Below, in pieces: positions 32,640-44,160 of a stretch of 64,000 nt of DNA. Under the pieces are notes generated by a model. It saw only the letters and a list, made by a program, of their open reading frames with translations. It did not search any database and was not told where the DNA came from. This DNA comes from Chenopodium formosanum (taxonomy: Eukaryota > Streptophyta > Magnoliopsida > Caryophyllales > Amaranthaceae). Numbering within the stretch: the first letter of the stretch is position 1; each line of letters opens with the position of its first letter. Location of the stretch: NCBI GenBank assembly GCA_024500155.1, contig CM044862.1, positions 42,976,001 to 43,040,000 of the forward strand. The letters run 5' to 3'. Made by a program: the position numbers and the translations under genes.

Positions 32640-34654
32640 GAATTCTACTATGGTCATTCCTCATTTTGACCACCATTATAATAAAATTTGATAGGCCAAT
32701 TTTTCCTTAACTTAAAAAGTTGGTCAAACTTGTTTTCTTATTTTTCTATTTTTATTTCTTTTCTATTTTCTGAAAATTATATTTTGATTTTTCGAAATTC
32801 TATTTTTTATATTTTAAAATTATTTTACTAAAATTAATTAAATCCAAATATAAAATTTAATTAAAAAAATAAAAATCGTTTTTCACTGTTCTTGGTTGTT
32901 CTTGTTCTTCAAACTTCTTCAATATTCTTCATCTACGGATAAATTTAACCTCCAATTAATGATCTTTGTACTTTAGAGGTACTTGTGCATCAATGGGCAT
33001 CAAATATATAGCCAGATCCGAACTGTTTATTCCACATTTTTAAGTTTTTCAAATTTCGAGTTTTAGCGCAAATGAGATTGGTTATTAATCCTTGAATAAT
33101 TTGTTTTTACTATACAAAATCCACCAATTTATGCGAAATTGTCGTCTTTATGTAATCGAAATCTAAATTTTAAGTTTTTCAAAAATCTGGGTTCGACGAA
33201 ATTTTGAGAAGAAAACGATAAATTTTTTTTGCAAAACCTATTTGATCCGAAAAAAACAATTATGTAAATTTAAATTTTGTTTGTGTATATGTAACTATGT
33301 AAATAACCCACATACAGATTGGACATTACCTATATGAAACATCTACATTAATTATTGGCTACGACCATGGTTTCATTTGGACATTACTAATTATTATATT
33401 GAAATGTACTTCAAATGCTATTTAGATGATGTGATTAAAATTTGATTGGATTTGTACCAATTATGCATGTCTAATTGCCGTGTATATGTTTTCAAAAAAA
33501 AAAAAAATTGTCGTGTATATTATGTTTTTGTACTTTCTAAATAATAAATTGACATTGCTAAATTGTATTTCCTTTACTTTGCAATTTTATACTGGTAATA
33601 TCCTACTACTATACCATTTGTGTCACAAAACCAACTATACTGAAATTCGATTCAAATTCTAATATTTAAATATTTTATATATGTATTGTAATATTATTGG
33701 TAGTTATTAATTATACTATATGTTAGTACGTATAATTAAAAACCCACAATTTGGTTAGTAATAGAAAATTATATCTCAATACTTAAAGATTAAACAACTA
33801 TAATATTAATTATTGATGAATATAATGTATATACCGAGTATTTTTGTCAAAGGGACAATAGCTTCTGTTACATGTAACGTATTTTATGGAGATTGGTTCC
33901 TAGTTTGCAGCCTAGGGTCAAGCTTATACTTTATATATATATTCTGTACAATTGAATGAGAATAGGAAGCAAAATATTCCCATCTCAGAATTGGATGACC
34001 TTCTCATTAGCATGCTAAACACATACGGAGTATATACAGATTACAAGTCAAAAGCTAGCCTACAATTAAGGCATTATACAAGGGAAGGATATACACAAAA
34101 TATACTCTTAACTAAATTAGAGATATGTACATAAAAGTATAAAACATAATATAAGATAATTATATCATATATTCTAACAATAATGATGAAACTATATGAA
34201 TTATTTTCCTGCCTTTTTTTTTTTTAAAGAAAAATTAATTATGAGCTCAGAAACGCCTCAACAGTAAACACATCAAACTAATCAGAGAAATGTAGAGGAC
34301 CCTCCTTCCACTCATGCCCATAGCAAGGGCAGGGCTGGTGGGGCACCTGCCCTGGGCCCAATATTGGGAAGCCCAATTTTGATTGAATTTAGGGCCTCAA
34401 AATAACAAAGCTATAAAGAGATTAAAGCCTATAGTAGTTTTATCAAAATATACAAATTACTACTTTGTAATTTCGTATAATAATTTCTTTTCTCTTTGAT
34501 TTCCCTCACCCTTGATTATTGCACATAATATTCAGATTCCAAAACTAGAGTTAGTCACTTAATCATGCCTATAATTAATCATTCACAAATCCCCATATTT
34601 CACTTTTTTTTCCCTCTTTTCAAATTCTACCCATATTCTTTTCTATTTCATATT
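32640..34654. other. AT-rich intergenic stretch
   Basis: No supportable gene. Short runs such as A13 at about 33494 and scattered TATA-rich sequence. Short reading frames here have no recognisable similarity. Confidence 0.5.
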
Positions 34655-36225
34655 TGTTAGGGCCTATTATTGTGTACATGTATAGTTATCGGGCCTATCT
34701 CATGTGCCCTACTCTCTTTGTTAGGTTGTATATATATACGCTTGCCATAGTCTAATGAGAATACGGAAAGTTGATTCCTGACATGGTATCGGAGCCACTA
34801 TTATTTTAAACCCTAAATCTCTACTTTCTCTACCAATCTCTAAATCACTAAATCAATTTGTTACTCGATTATGGCGGAAGACAAGATTAATTCTGCCTCT
34901 CCTTTTTACCTTGGTTCGGGTGATCAACCCGGCAATTTGATCTCTCATGTCATCTTGAAGGGTGATAATTATTTAGCGTGGTCTCACGCAATCACACTAT
35001 CTCTGAAATCTAGAAGGAAATTCAGCTTTGTTGATGGCACCATTAACAAGCCTGCTGAGAAGAAGAAGCTTCTTGACTGAGAAACAATCAATTCAATGTT
35101 GGTGTCATGGGTTTTGTGTGCTATCGAACCCAAAATCGTTGCATCAATTCCCTACTTTGAAGAAGTCAAGAAAATCTGGGATTATCTCAAAAAGCGCTTT
35201 TGTTAATCAAGTGGACTGAGAGTTTAACAATTGCGGGCGGCCATAACAAATTGTAAGCAAACGAAGGCAATGTCAATTGAGGAGTATTATACCACACTCA
35301 TGGGATATTATGATGACCTTCTTCGATTAAGGCCCCCTTATAGCTGTGAATGTGGTAAATGTGAATGTAATGTGGCTGCCAAGATTGAATTGGACAGGGA
35401 GGAAGAAAAGTTGCATCAATTTTGGGTTGGGATCGATGATGACAAATACTCTGTGGTGCGCACAAATCTTCTTTCTCAACAGCCTCCTGTCAGCCTTGAG
35501 CGTGCATATCAAGCATTGCTTCAAGAAGAACGATCCCGCACCATTGCTCAATCGAAGTCGCACACCGAGGACGCTCATGTTTTTGCTCTTCCCCTTGATC
35601 GAAAGTCTGTCCAATCGTCTCATCGAGTGGATAAATCTAAACTCTACCGCACTCATTGCAAGCGCTCGAGACATGAAAATTCGGGTTGCTTTATGCTTCA
35701 CGGGTATCCCGATTGGTGGCTCGAGAAGTATGGAAAAAAGGGGGGAGGGTCGTCTGCTGCCAGACCTTCTAGCTCTACCCCTGCTGCTACTCTGTCTTCC
35801 GCGTCTGCTTCTGCTTCGACGGCTACTGCTCCGCGCCACGCTGCCACTGACCACGGCAAGGAAGTGGTGCGTGCCAATGCTGTTGGGGGTGTGTCTTCTT
35901 CGCCCTCTCCAGATACTCTTTCTGCCCTCTCTTATTTACAACCCGAGCATATCAAAATTCTGTTGAATATGGCTACCAACCGTCAACAGGATAAAATGTT
36001 GGGTGAGTATTTTTCTAGCTCTTAGATAATTGACACGGGCGCGTCTCATCATGTGACCGGAGACGAGTCTTCTCTCATGGATGTTAATTCTATTCAGTCA
36101 TGTCCTGTGGGTCTTCCGGATGGTGGTCATGCACTTGCTACTAAAGAGGGTTGTGTATTTTTGGCAGATGGGATTATTCTTGAACACGTTCTATTTGTTC
36201 TGCAATTAAATTGCAATTTGATTAA
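34655..36225 (+). mobile_element. Ty1/copia element of Ale/Retrofit type, 5' part
   Basis: A very short LTR (34655-34783, TGTTAGGGCC to CCTGACA, 129 bp) with TATATATATA is followed by the copia PBS TGGTATCGGAGCC (34784-34796), close to the initiator-Met tRNA type. Gag and the start of protease follow. The element ends abruptly at about 36225, where element E sequence begins. Integrase, RT, RNase H and the 3' LTR are absent from the window. Confidence 0.82.
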
Positions 36226-36228
36226 ATA
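34871..36228 (+). pseudogene. Copia gag and start of protease (broken)
   Basis: Starts MAEDKINSASPFYL. The UBN2-type gag contains VILKGDNYLAWSHAITL, and a CCHC knuckle region ends NSGCFMLHGYPDWW, typical of Ale/Retrofit gag but with an altered first Cys. The protease follows with IIDTGASHHVTG (about 36027-36062). TGA at 35078-35080, TAA codons near 35203 and 35226 and a stop before protease interrupt one otherwise constant frame. Several look like C to T or G to A changes. Confidence 0.85.
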
Positions 36229-37818
36229 GTTGGATGGGTCTTTAAAAGAGCTTAATAATTATCCTTAATTATCCTTTTTGAAAAGATAAGATTAAATAAT
36301 TTGAAATTGGATAAACTCCTTTTTTTTTAAAGTCCTAATTTTATTCGAATTGAAAGACATTCAGAGATTGACATATATGATTTTAGTGCCGCATATTTTC
36401 TATCCAAAATTTTATATTTTTGGATATACCTTGAAATTATATTTCCAATGATATATTTTAATATCAATTCCGAGCTATAACGGAAAAGATATGAATAAAA
36501 TATCAAACTCTATCCAAAACTGAAACCGTCTAACTATTTCAGCCATATCTTTTATTCTATAAATATTTTAATCTGACTCTAATTGGGTTAGAAAGTAGAC
36601 TTTAAGAGCTTTCCAACGATATCTTATTTATCTTATTCCGATTTTTGGATCAAAAGATATGATAAAAACAAAAACCGGAAAAACTGCTATCGATCGAGTT
36701 TTATTCCGATTTAATTCGGATCTTATCTTGTTTTTTCGACCCTTATTTTTTTCTCTATAAATAGAGGTCATATCTCCCTTTTTTCAGGCATCAACAAGCT
36801 TGATCATCAAATCCTTCTCTCTTCCTCTATTTTACACCAAAAATAATTATATTCTCTCTCTCCCCTATTCTAAGCCTTAAACTAATATTTCTAATTACAC
36901 CATTCTTCCCTCAAGCACTCCAAGGAGTCCATACTTAACCCGAGGTTATGTCCTTAAACCAAGGTGTGAGAGGTACAAATAACCGAGGGTTTGGACCAAA
37001 TCAAATCTATATTTATTTAATTTAATTTTCATTTGCTTTATATTTTTTATTGAAGTTACTAACAGTTTATTCATGATGTAGCAATTTAAAGGAACGCGCA
37101 GAATGTGAGTAATTAATTAATTTAATTACTCTTATTTTATTTTAATATTGCTAGTATTATGATTAGGTTATTTTATATTTGATTTGACTAACGCTATTAT
37201 TGTTAAATTGCTTCCAATATTAATGTGTGTTCTATTATATTTATTGATCACCATATTGCATGTTTAAAGGGAATATGTAATTGAAAATCACGCCTAATAA
37301 GATAATTTGGACGACCGGTTTAGATTCCTTTTTAATCTTATTGTTTAATCAAGTGATCACAAATTTTATAGAACTATATGTTGCATTAATATTTAACCAA
37401 TTTAACTTAATAATAGTTTGCAGCAAATTGAATCTATGTTTGTATGCCTTTGAGATCGCAAAAATGCTTTTCATTATAAGAATCAAGTAGAGGCCAATAC
37501 GGGCGAATGTGACTCCATGACTCACTTCGTACCATCATCCCCGATACTCCTTTCGTGGTTCCAAACCATATGGAGTTAGTAATCTTATGGATTATGAATG
37601 GGGTGTAACCTTCACGGGTCAATCGTTGGTGCCTATCGTTGTCCCTTAATCGTGGTTGCCTTTTATGATCCGTGAACGGTTTACAAGTTCCTTAAAAACT
37701 TGTTGGCGGCTCCCTACTTTCCTTGTCCCTAATCGTATTATGTCAATTCCCACTTCCTATGAGTGCCAAGCATATTCACACATGCTTTAACGTAGGAGCA
37801 CTTCGAGCGACGCCTACA
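36217..37818 (+). repeat. 5' LTR of element E (truncated)
   Basis: From about 36261 it matches the 3' LTR from 42604 onward. 36217-36255 matches 42380-42415, so about 190 bp is missing in between, and the first 260 bp of the LTR are absent. TATA box 36756-36762. Ends CGACGCCTACA. Confidence 0.8.
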
Positions 37819-37821
37819 ATT

Positions 37822-37839
37822 TGGTGACTCCACCGGGGA
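37822..37839 (+). other. Primer-binding site of element E
   Basis: TGGTGACTCCACCGGGGA lies three bases after the 5' LTR end. Element D has TGGCGACTCCGCTAGGG at the same place. tRNA not identified. Confidence 0.75.
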
Positions 37840-40590
37840 GTATTCTTGGTTATTTATCGATTTGAGTGATCGGTGTTTAATTAAGATTAGTGGATGAGAC
37901 TTGAAAGACTCTTGAATTGTATTCCTGCAATTTAATTGGCATTGTCACATATGCATATGCTTTTTAGGTCACCTATTTTTCCACAATAGTACGTGTTTAA
38001 TGTATGTGCCTAGCCTGGGGGATTTAAGCTCTATCAACCCGAAAACGCTCATGGCAATAAGGGTTCATCCGAGTTGTTAAATCCACCCAAACCATGGAGT
38101 CGAGTTCGATTGCATCACAAACTCGCGGAGCTGCCCGTTGGCATACACCCTCAAGGGAGGCTGTCTTGCTAACGCATCCAAACTCTTAACCATGGTACCC
38201 TTTGACACCCAAAAGCTTGACCATAGTTGAACATAGAACTTGACTTTAGGTTGCGAAGTTCATTGCATGATGCGTGACAATATGGTTATATGTGCATTTT
38301 TTTTTTGATTTTTTTTTGATTTTTTTTCTCTTATCAAACACTTTTTTTTTTATTATTATTAGAGTCGGTTCATAATTTTTTTTTTAATTTTTGAGTCACC
38401 CGGATTGATATTCCTGTATACTGCACAAGAGTCAACTTGTTTTGATCATATCCAGAATTCTAGAAAGAGTTACGTGTCGTACCACCTATGGATTTGTAGC
38501 CCCGAGTTTATCTTTTATTTGGAGTTAATTTCGTCCCAATTAGAGTCATAGATCAAAAGTTATAACCAATATACTACATCCTGTCCAATTTAGGTCTCTT
38601 TTTAGCGTCAACTTTCTTTCTTTCTTTTTTTTTTTTTTATTTTTATTTTTAATTTTTCTTTATATCTTTTCTCGTATAGCTAGTCTTAGCCAAATCCTTT
38701 AATCTGTGTCAAATCGTATAATATAGGATTATAGATTTTTCTTTATTTATTTATTTTTATATCCATGAGTCCTAACTCTTCTAGAATACTAGTCCTCTTC
38801 CTAGTTTCTTGTGAGTTTTTTGTGCTAACCTTAACATGTGTTCTTTGTCTTTCATTGTGGTTGATATTACCTATGATTAATGATTGCCAATGGACCATTT
38901 TCACTTAGTAAATAGCATAAACATTAAAATTGGACAAAATTAATCAAGTTAGTTTGTCTTTTAGTCTTCCGTGCTATTTGGTCATTGGGTCCTTTGTTTT
39001 TCACAACATCCTCATGTCTAGCCATGCAATCACACCATGAGTCTTAATAAACTCACCTAATCACACATGTTGAGTCGTTGCACACACTTTGTCTTCGAGT
39101 AATGCACTATATTGTTTATGATCGTTTACTAGGACCATGCATGCGTCGTTTTCCGTCGTAATAGGAATGGGTGGAGTATTCCCCATTGGTTTTCAAAATT
39201 CTTTCATACACTCTTTCCTTTCCAATCCTAGGATTGAGTCAATGCATTAAGTGAGCTCATTTTGTTCTATAGTACTCGAGTTCAAGAATCACTAGTTAAG
39301 AATTGGAAGAATAAAGGGAACGTCATCCCTTCCTTCTTTTCTTCCAATCAAAGCATCAGCAATAACAAACTTCGTGTTCCTCTTGGCGGTAACAAGTAAT
39401 TCATAGGCCACCATGAAGATGAAGCACAAGACAAGTTCCCATACAAGATTTCATGCTTTTTTTTCTTTCGTTTCAACCTTTTTCCCCTAATAAGTCTAGC
39501 ATAGGTTCTGCTTATCCTTATGTCTATATGCCATGTTCCTTTAACGAGAATTTCTTTTCTTTTGCATTCGATCATGTCATTCGAAAAAAAAATAAAAAAA
39601 AAAAAAAAAAAAATCAATTACAGAACTAAACACAAGGTACACCAATGATTTCAGGCACCTTTGCAACCCTGTCATTCCCTGTTAACCATTCAATCACATA
39701 TTCATTTCTTCATCAACCATTTTGAGCCTCGTCTAACGTTTGGCCTTCATTTTTTCAACCCACATTCACTAATTCCTAGGATTGGAAGATGTGTAATTTG
39801 TGTAACATTCAAAAAACAAGTAAAAAAAAAAGCAATAAAGCAACAATAAAACATTGTCTAAGGGCAAGTGTTCCAATGTCTTTGATATGAACACGTCTCA
39901 AATTGCGTCTCTCATCAAGTGCTTGGTACCGTGCCTGAGAAACATGAATGCTAAGTGAGTGATGAACCGCATGATTTGAGATTGTCCACATTGATTCAAA
40001 ATAATGAAAATAACAATAACCAAAGCGGAAAAAAAAAGTTGAAAATAAACTTGCAAAGTCCAAATTTTCAAATATACAATTACACATCTTGGGGGCTTCT
40101 CTCGGGTCTTGAGCCTTTTACCCCTTTCTTCCTTAAATCATCAGATTAACCACATTACAACCCTTGAATGACCTCTTTGAGGTGTACATACACTTGTGCA
40201 AAGTTTGGTTAGAGCTATGTTCGGCTTGATTCCTAACGGATACGTAGGCAACCTCACATCGAGGTGCGGCCACATTCATATTCATATCCATGCATGATCG
40301 AGTCAAAGAATATCCAATGCTTACCCCTACCCATTTAGAGCTAGACTTGGGGGCTTGAACCCACATCATTTAGCCTACCTAGCCTAAAGAGTCATCATCT
40401 TTGACTCTTCTCACATATCTTTCCATCGCCATAACCCTTGCAGCCAGCCTTAGTATCACATTCACACACTTTACTCACATATCTATATCCATATCAATCA
40501 TCCTTCCCTTTAAGAGCCCTTTATCATGAAATCTTTTTTCAACACTGTGCATGTTTCATCATATTTAAAGACAACATTCATTAGAAGAAA
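37840..40590 (+). other. Element E leader and residual interior
   Basis: 37840-38270 is similar to element D's leader 53540-54330 (AGTGGATGAGACT, AGGTTGCGAA(G)TTCATTGCAT). T-rich runs at 38298-38400 and 38610-38660 and an A-run at about 39580-39613. I see no gag, protease, RT or integrase remnant. Short reading frames are not conserved. Confidence 0.65.
40215..40272 (+). other. Conserved post-pol motif (element E copy)
   Basis: TGTTCGGCTTGATTCCTAAC, GGATACGTAGGCAACC and GGTGCGGCCAC in this order match element D at 62080-62137, immediately after its integrase. It survives in E although all of pol is gone. Confidence 0.7.
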
Positions 40591-40597
40591 CAGTGTA

Positions 40598-40890
40598 TAC
40601 TTGCTTAGCTAACTGACCTGAGCAATATTCATTGTTTCATGCATCGCATAATGTGTTGAGAAACATTTATATATCAATGGATTTTAATCATACAAAGCAT
40701 ATTGTGCTTAGCTCCTTGACCTAAGCAATGTTCATTATGCAATAATCACTGCATCTGTATACGTGCTTAGCTTCCAGACCTAAGCGACGTTCAAGATCGT
40801 TTCTTTACACCATATATGATGCTTTGCTCCATGATCTAAGTTCATTCATCGTGTCACATGATGTAATTGTCCTTAGCCTTTTAGCCTAAG
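40598..40890. repeat. Array of small GCTTAG...CTAAGC hairpins (element E)
   Basis: Five units at about 40602, 40705, 40763, 40820 and 40870 share the pattern GCTTAGCTCCTTGACCTAAGC or a variant, each with inverted GCTTAG/CTAAGC. The last unit has changed to CCTTAG/CTAAGG, keeping pairing. Confidence 0.7.
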
Positions 40891-41295
40891 GACATGCATC
40901 ATGCATACATTACTTTCAAGAAAAGCAATTCAATCCATGCAATTCATTTTTTCTTGCTCAACGAGGAAGTTCAAAACTTCTTTCCTTTTTTCGCGTCTTT
41001 TCTTTTGGGGAAGTTTAAAAAAACTTTTTCAAAATTTTCTCATCGAGGGAAGTTCGAAAATAAAAGTTTAGTTTTCACATCTTTCTTTTTCGGGAGAAAG
41101 TTGGTACCCTCCACTCATGACAAAAATAGACGAAATTTTTTTGCTTTTGCATCTTGGTTTGCGTGTGTCTGCACACACACATATACACACACACACACTC
41201 ACAAGTCATACACATGACATGTCAAACTTTGTCAAGTCAGTGGTCAAGTCGATCACAATATGTAAGAGTCCATTGGCAAATTTATTTTTGCAGGT

Positions 41296-41562
41296 CTCAT
41301 CTACAGCCCACGTTTGGGGACAAGCGAACCAACTACAACCCACGTCCGAGGACAAGAGGACCATCTACAGCCCACGTCCGGGGACAAGCGGACCATCTAC
41401 AGCCCATGTCCGGGGACAAGTGGACCATCTACAGCCCACGTTCGGAGACAAGCGAACCATTTACAGCCCACGTTCAGGGACAAGCAAACCAACTACAACC
41501 AACGTCCATGGACAAGCGGACCCTCTACAGCCCACGTTCGGGGACAATCGAACCACCATCAT
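41296..41562. repeat. 32-bp tandem repeat, eight copies (element E)
   Basis: Unit core CCCACGTCCGGGGACAAGCG with a 32-bp period; starts of CACGT at 41309, 41341, 41373, 41405 (CATGT), 41437, 41469, 41501 and 41533. The long reading frames crossing it in all three frames are repeat artefacts. (CA)n sequence precedes it (41173-41205). Confidence 0.9.
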
Positions 41563-41610
41563 TTTATGACACAAGGTTCTCGAAACACAGAGACTTGCAA
41601 TCTCATCATC

Positions 41611-41900
41611 TGTCGACTTTCCTCAAGCATGGAAAGTATTATCTGGTTGATTTCTTCAATCATAGAAAATTGCCAAATTCCTTTGTCGGCTTTCCTTAAG
41701 CATGGAAAGCATTTTCGGTGGATTTCTTTAAGCATAGAAAAATGCCAAAATCATATGTCGACTTTCCTCAAGCATGAAAAGTGTTATCCGGTAGGTTTCT
41801 TCAGGCTTAGAAAGCTACCAAACTCATCTGTCAGCTTTCCTCAAGCATGGAAAGCATTTCAACAAACGTCATCTGGTGGATTCCTTCAACCATAGGAAAA
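41611..41900. repeat. 73-bp tandem repeat, four copies (element E)
   Basis: TGTCGACTTTCCTCAAGCAT and variants at 41611, 41684, 41756 and 41829, giving a period of about 73 bp. Confidence 0.85.
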
Positions 41901-42100
41901 TACCAACCTTATTTGTCACCGATACACTAGTGTCAGATAAGCGTTCTATCCCTTTACTCTTTTATCAGTGGAATCAACATTTTTTGCAGATATCGGCGTA
42001 TACATAGTGATTTAGGATAGCACAACGTCTTAAATCATTCTCCGTCCCTATCGACTACTTTGACTATCATTTTTGAAACTGACGTTTCTACAAACTCAGT

Positions 42101-42115
42101 CAAAGTGGGGGCTTC
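42101..42115 (+). promoter_or_regulatory. Polypurine tract of element E
   Basis: CAAAGTGGGGGCTTC directly before the 3' LTR start TGTAGACACC, identical to the tract of element G (8337-8351). Confidence 0.85.
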
Positions 42116-44160
42116 TGTAGACACCTAAAAATATCTCCCCAAAACCAAACCCGATGATGAATAACCTTTCACCGCCATTACTGGTCGGGTTGAGTATTTA
42201 ATCTTGGACTGCTTAAATCCATATTTCCATTTCATAAACCAACCCAACTTCTAGCCCATTTCCCCAAACCATAACTTATTTTCCTCTTTTCGTTCATTTA
42301 AACCCAAAATAATTCATTTCGTGTCCTTTTTATAAAAACGTTTAATCCAGTTTATTTTGGTCAATAATCTGGGTCCAATGATTGAATATTTGGATGGGGC
42401 TTTGAAAGATCTTTCCAACGATATATTATAAGCCCAAATCCGAGTTATAACGAATAAGTTATTGCCAAAATATTAAACTGAACCCAAACCGAACCTAACC
42501 CCACCTTACCTACGACCCAATGATCATGTGGAGGGTCCAAATTATTTGATGCCATTCCTAAACCAATTAGGATTAATTGGAAACTTCTATAAGTTTCTAA
42601 AAGATCTTAATTATCCTTTTTGAAAAGATAAGATTAAATAATTTGAAATTGAATAAACTCCTTTTTTTTAAAGTCCTAATTTTATTCAAATTTAAAGACA
42701 TTCAAAGATAGACATATATGATATTTGTGACTCATATTTTTTATTCAAATTTTATATGGTTGGATATCCCTTGAAATTATCTTTCCAGTGATATATTATA
42801 ATATCAATTTCGAGCTATAACGAAAAAGATATGAATAAAATATCAAACTTTATCCAAAACTGACAACGTCTCACTATTTCAGCCATATATTTTATTTTAT
42901 AAAATATTTTAATCAAATTTCAATTAGATTAGAAATTAGACTTCAAGAGCTTTCCAATGATATCTTAATTATCTTATTCCAATTTTTGGATAAAAAGATA
43001 TGATAAAAACAAAAACCGCAAAAACTGCTGTCTATCGAGTTTTTTTCCGATTGAATTCGGATCTTATCTTGTTTTTTCGACCCTTATTTTTTTCTCTATA
43101 AATAGAGGTCATATCTCCCTTTTTTCAGGCATCAACAAGCTTGATCATTAAATCCTTCTCTCTTCCTCTCTTTTACACCAAAAATCATTATATTCTCTCT
43201 CTCCCATATTCTAAGCCTTAAACTTATATTTCTAATTACACCATTCTTCCCTCAAGCACTCCAAGGAGTCCATACTTAACCCGAGGTTCTTTCCTTAAAC
43301 CAAGGCGTGAGAGAAACAAATAACCGAGGGTTTGGACCAAATCAAATCTATATTTATTTAATTTAATTTTCATTTGCTTTATATTTTTTTTATTGAAGTT
43401 ACTAACAGTTTATTCATGATGTAGCAATTTAAAGGAACGCACATAATGTGATTAATTAATTAATTTAATTACTCTTATTTTATTTTAATATTCCTACTAT
43501 CATGATTAGGTTATTTTATATTTGATTTGACTAACGCTATTATTGTTAAATTGATTCCAATATTAATGTGTGTTCTATTATATTTATTGATCACCATTTT
43601 GCATGTTTAAAGGGAATATGTAATTGAAAATCTTGCCTAATAAGATAATTTGGACGACCGGTTAGATTCCTTTTTAATCTTATTATTTAATCAAGTGATT
43701 ACAAATTTTATAGAATTATATGTTGCATTAGTATTTAACCAATTTAGCATTATAATAGTTTGGAGCAAGTTGAATCTCTGTTTGTAAGCCTTTGAGATCG
43801 CACGAATGCTTTTCACTATAAGAATCGAATAGAGGCCAATACGGGCAAATGTGACTCCATGACTCACTTTGTACCATCATCCCTTATACTCCTTTCGTGG
43901 TTCTGAACCATATGGAGTTAGTAATATCATGGATTATGAATGGGGTGTAACCTTCACGGGTCAATCGTTGTTGCCTATCATTGTCTCTTAATCGTGGTTG
44001 CCTTTTATGATCCGTGAACGGTTTACAAGTTCCTTAAATACTTGTTGGCGGCTCCCTACTTTCCTTGTCCCTAATCGTAATATGTCAATTTCCACTTCCT
44101 ATGAGTGCCAAGCATATTCACACATGCTTTAACGTAGGCGCACTTTGAGCGACGCCTACA
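42116..44160 (+). repeat. 3' LTR of element E (2045 bp)
   Basis: Starts TGTAGACACCTAAAAATATC and ends CGACGCCTACA; TATA box 43097-43103. The first 400 bp resemble the D/G LTRs and the rest is subfamily-specific. It lacks the GGCGCC island. Confidence 0.9.

Larger units (their letters stand above)
36217..44160 (+). mobile_element. Element E: large LTR retrotransposon derivative (Ogre-related) without gag-pol
   Basis: The 5' LTR (5'-truncated and internally deleted, about 36217-37818), PBS (37822-37839), a 4.3-kb interior without retroviral reading frames, a polypurine tract (42101-42115) and a full 3' LTR (42116-44160). Its leader and post-pol motif match element D, so it is a deletion derivative of that family: a LARD-like non-autonomous element. 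Confidence 0.85.

Noticed and set aside
34310..34620. GGGCC-rich stretch resembling a decayed hAT transposase gene
   Set aside because: No motif or ends could be verified; too short to support.
35327..35966. Long frames in other registers over copia gag (175 codons minus, 206 codons plus)
   Set aside because: Shadows of the gag frame that carries the zinc knuckle and UBN2 motifs.
41296..41562. Regular 32-bp repeats reminiscent of a CRISPR array
   Set aside because: Copies are contiguous without unique spacers and lie in a plant retrotransposon; a simple tandem array.
41117..41895. Three long overlapping reading frames (150-193 codons) on plus
   Set aside because: They run through the 32-bp and 73-bp tandem arrays in all frames; open frames follow from repeat composition.
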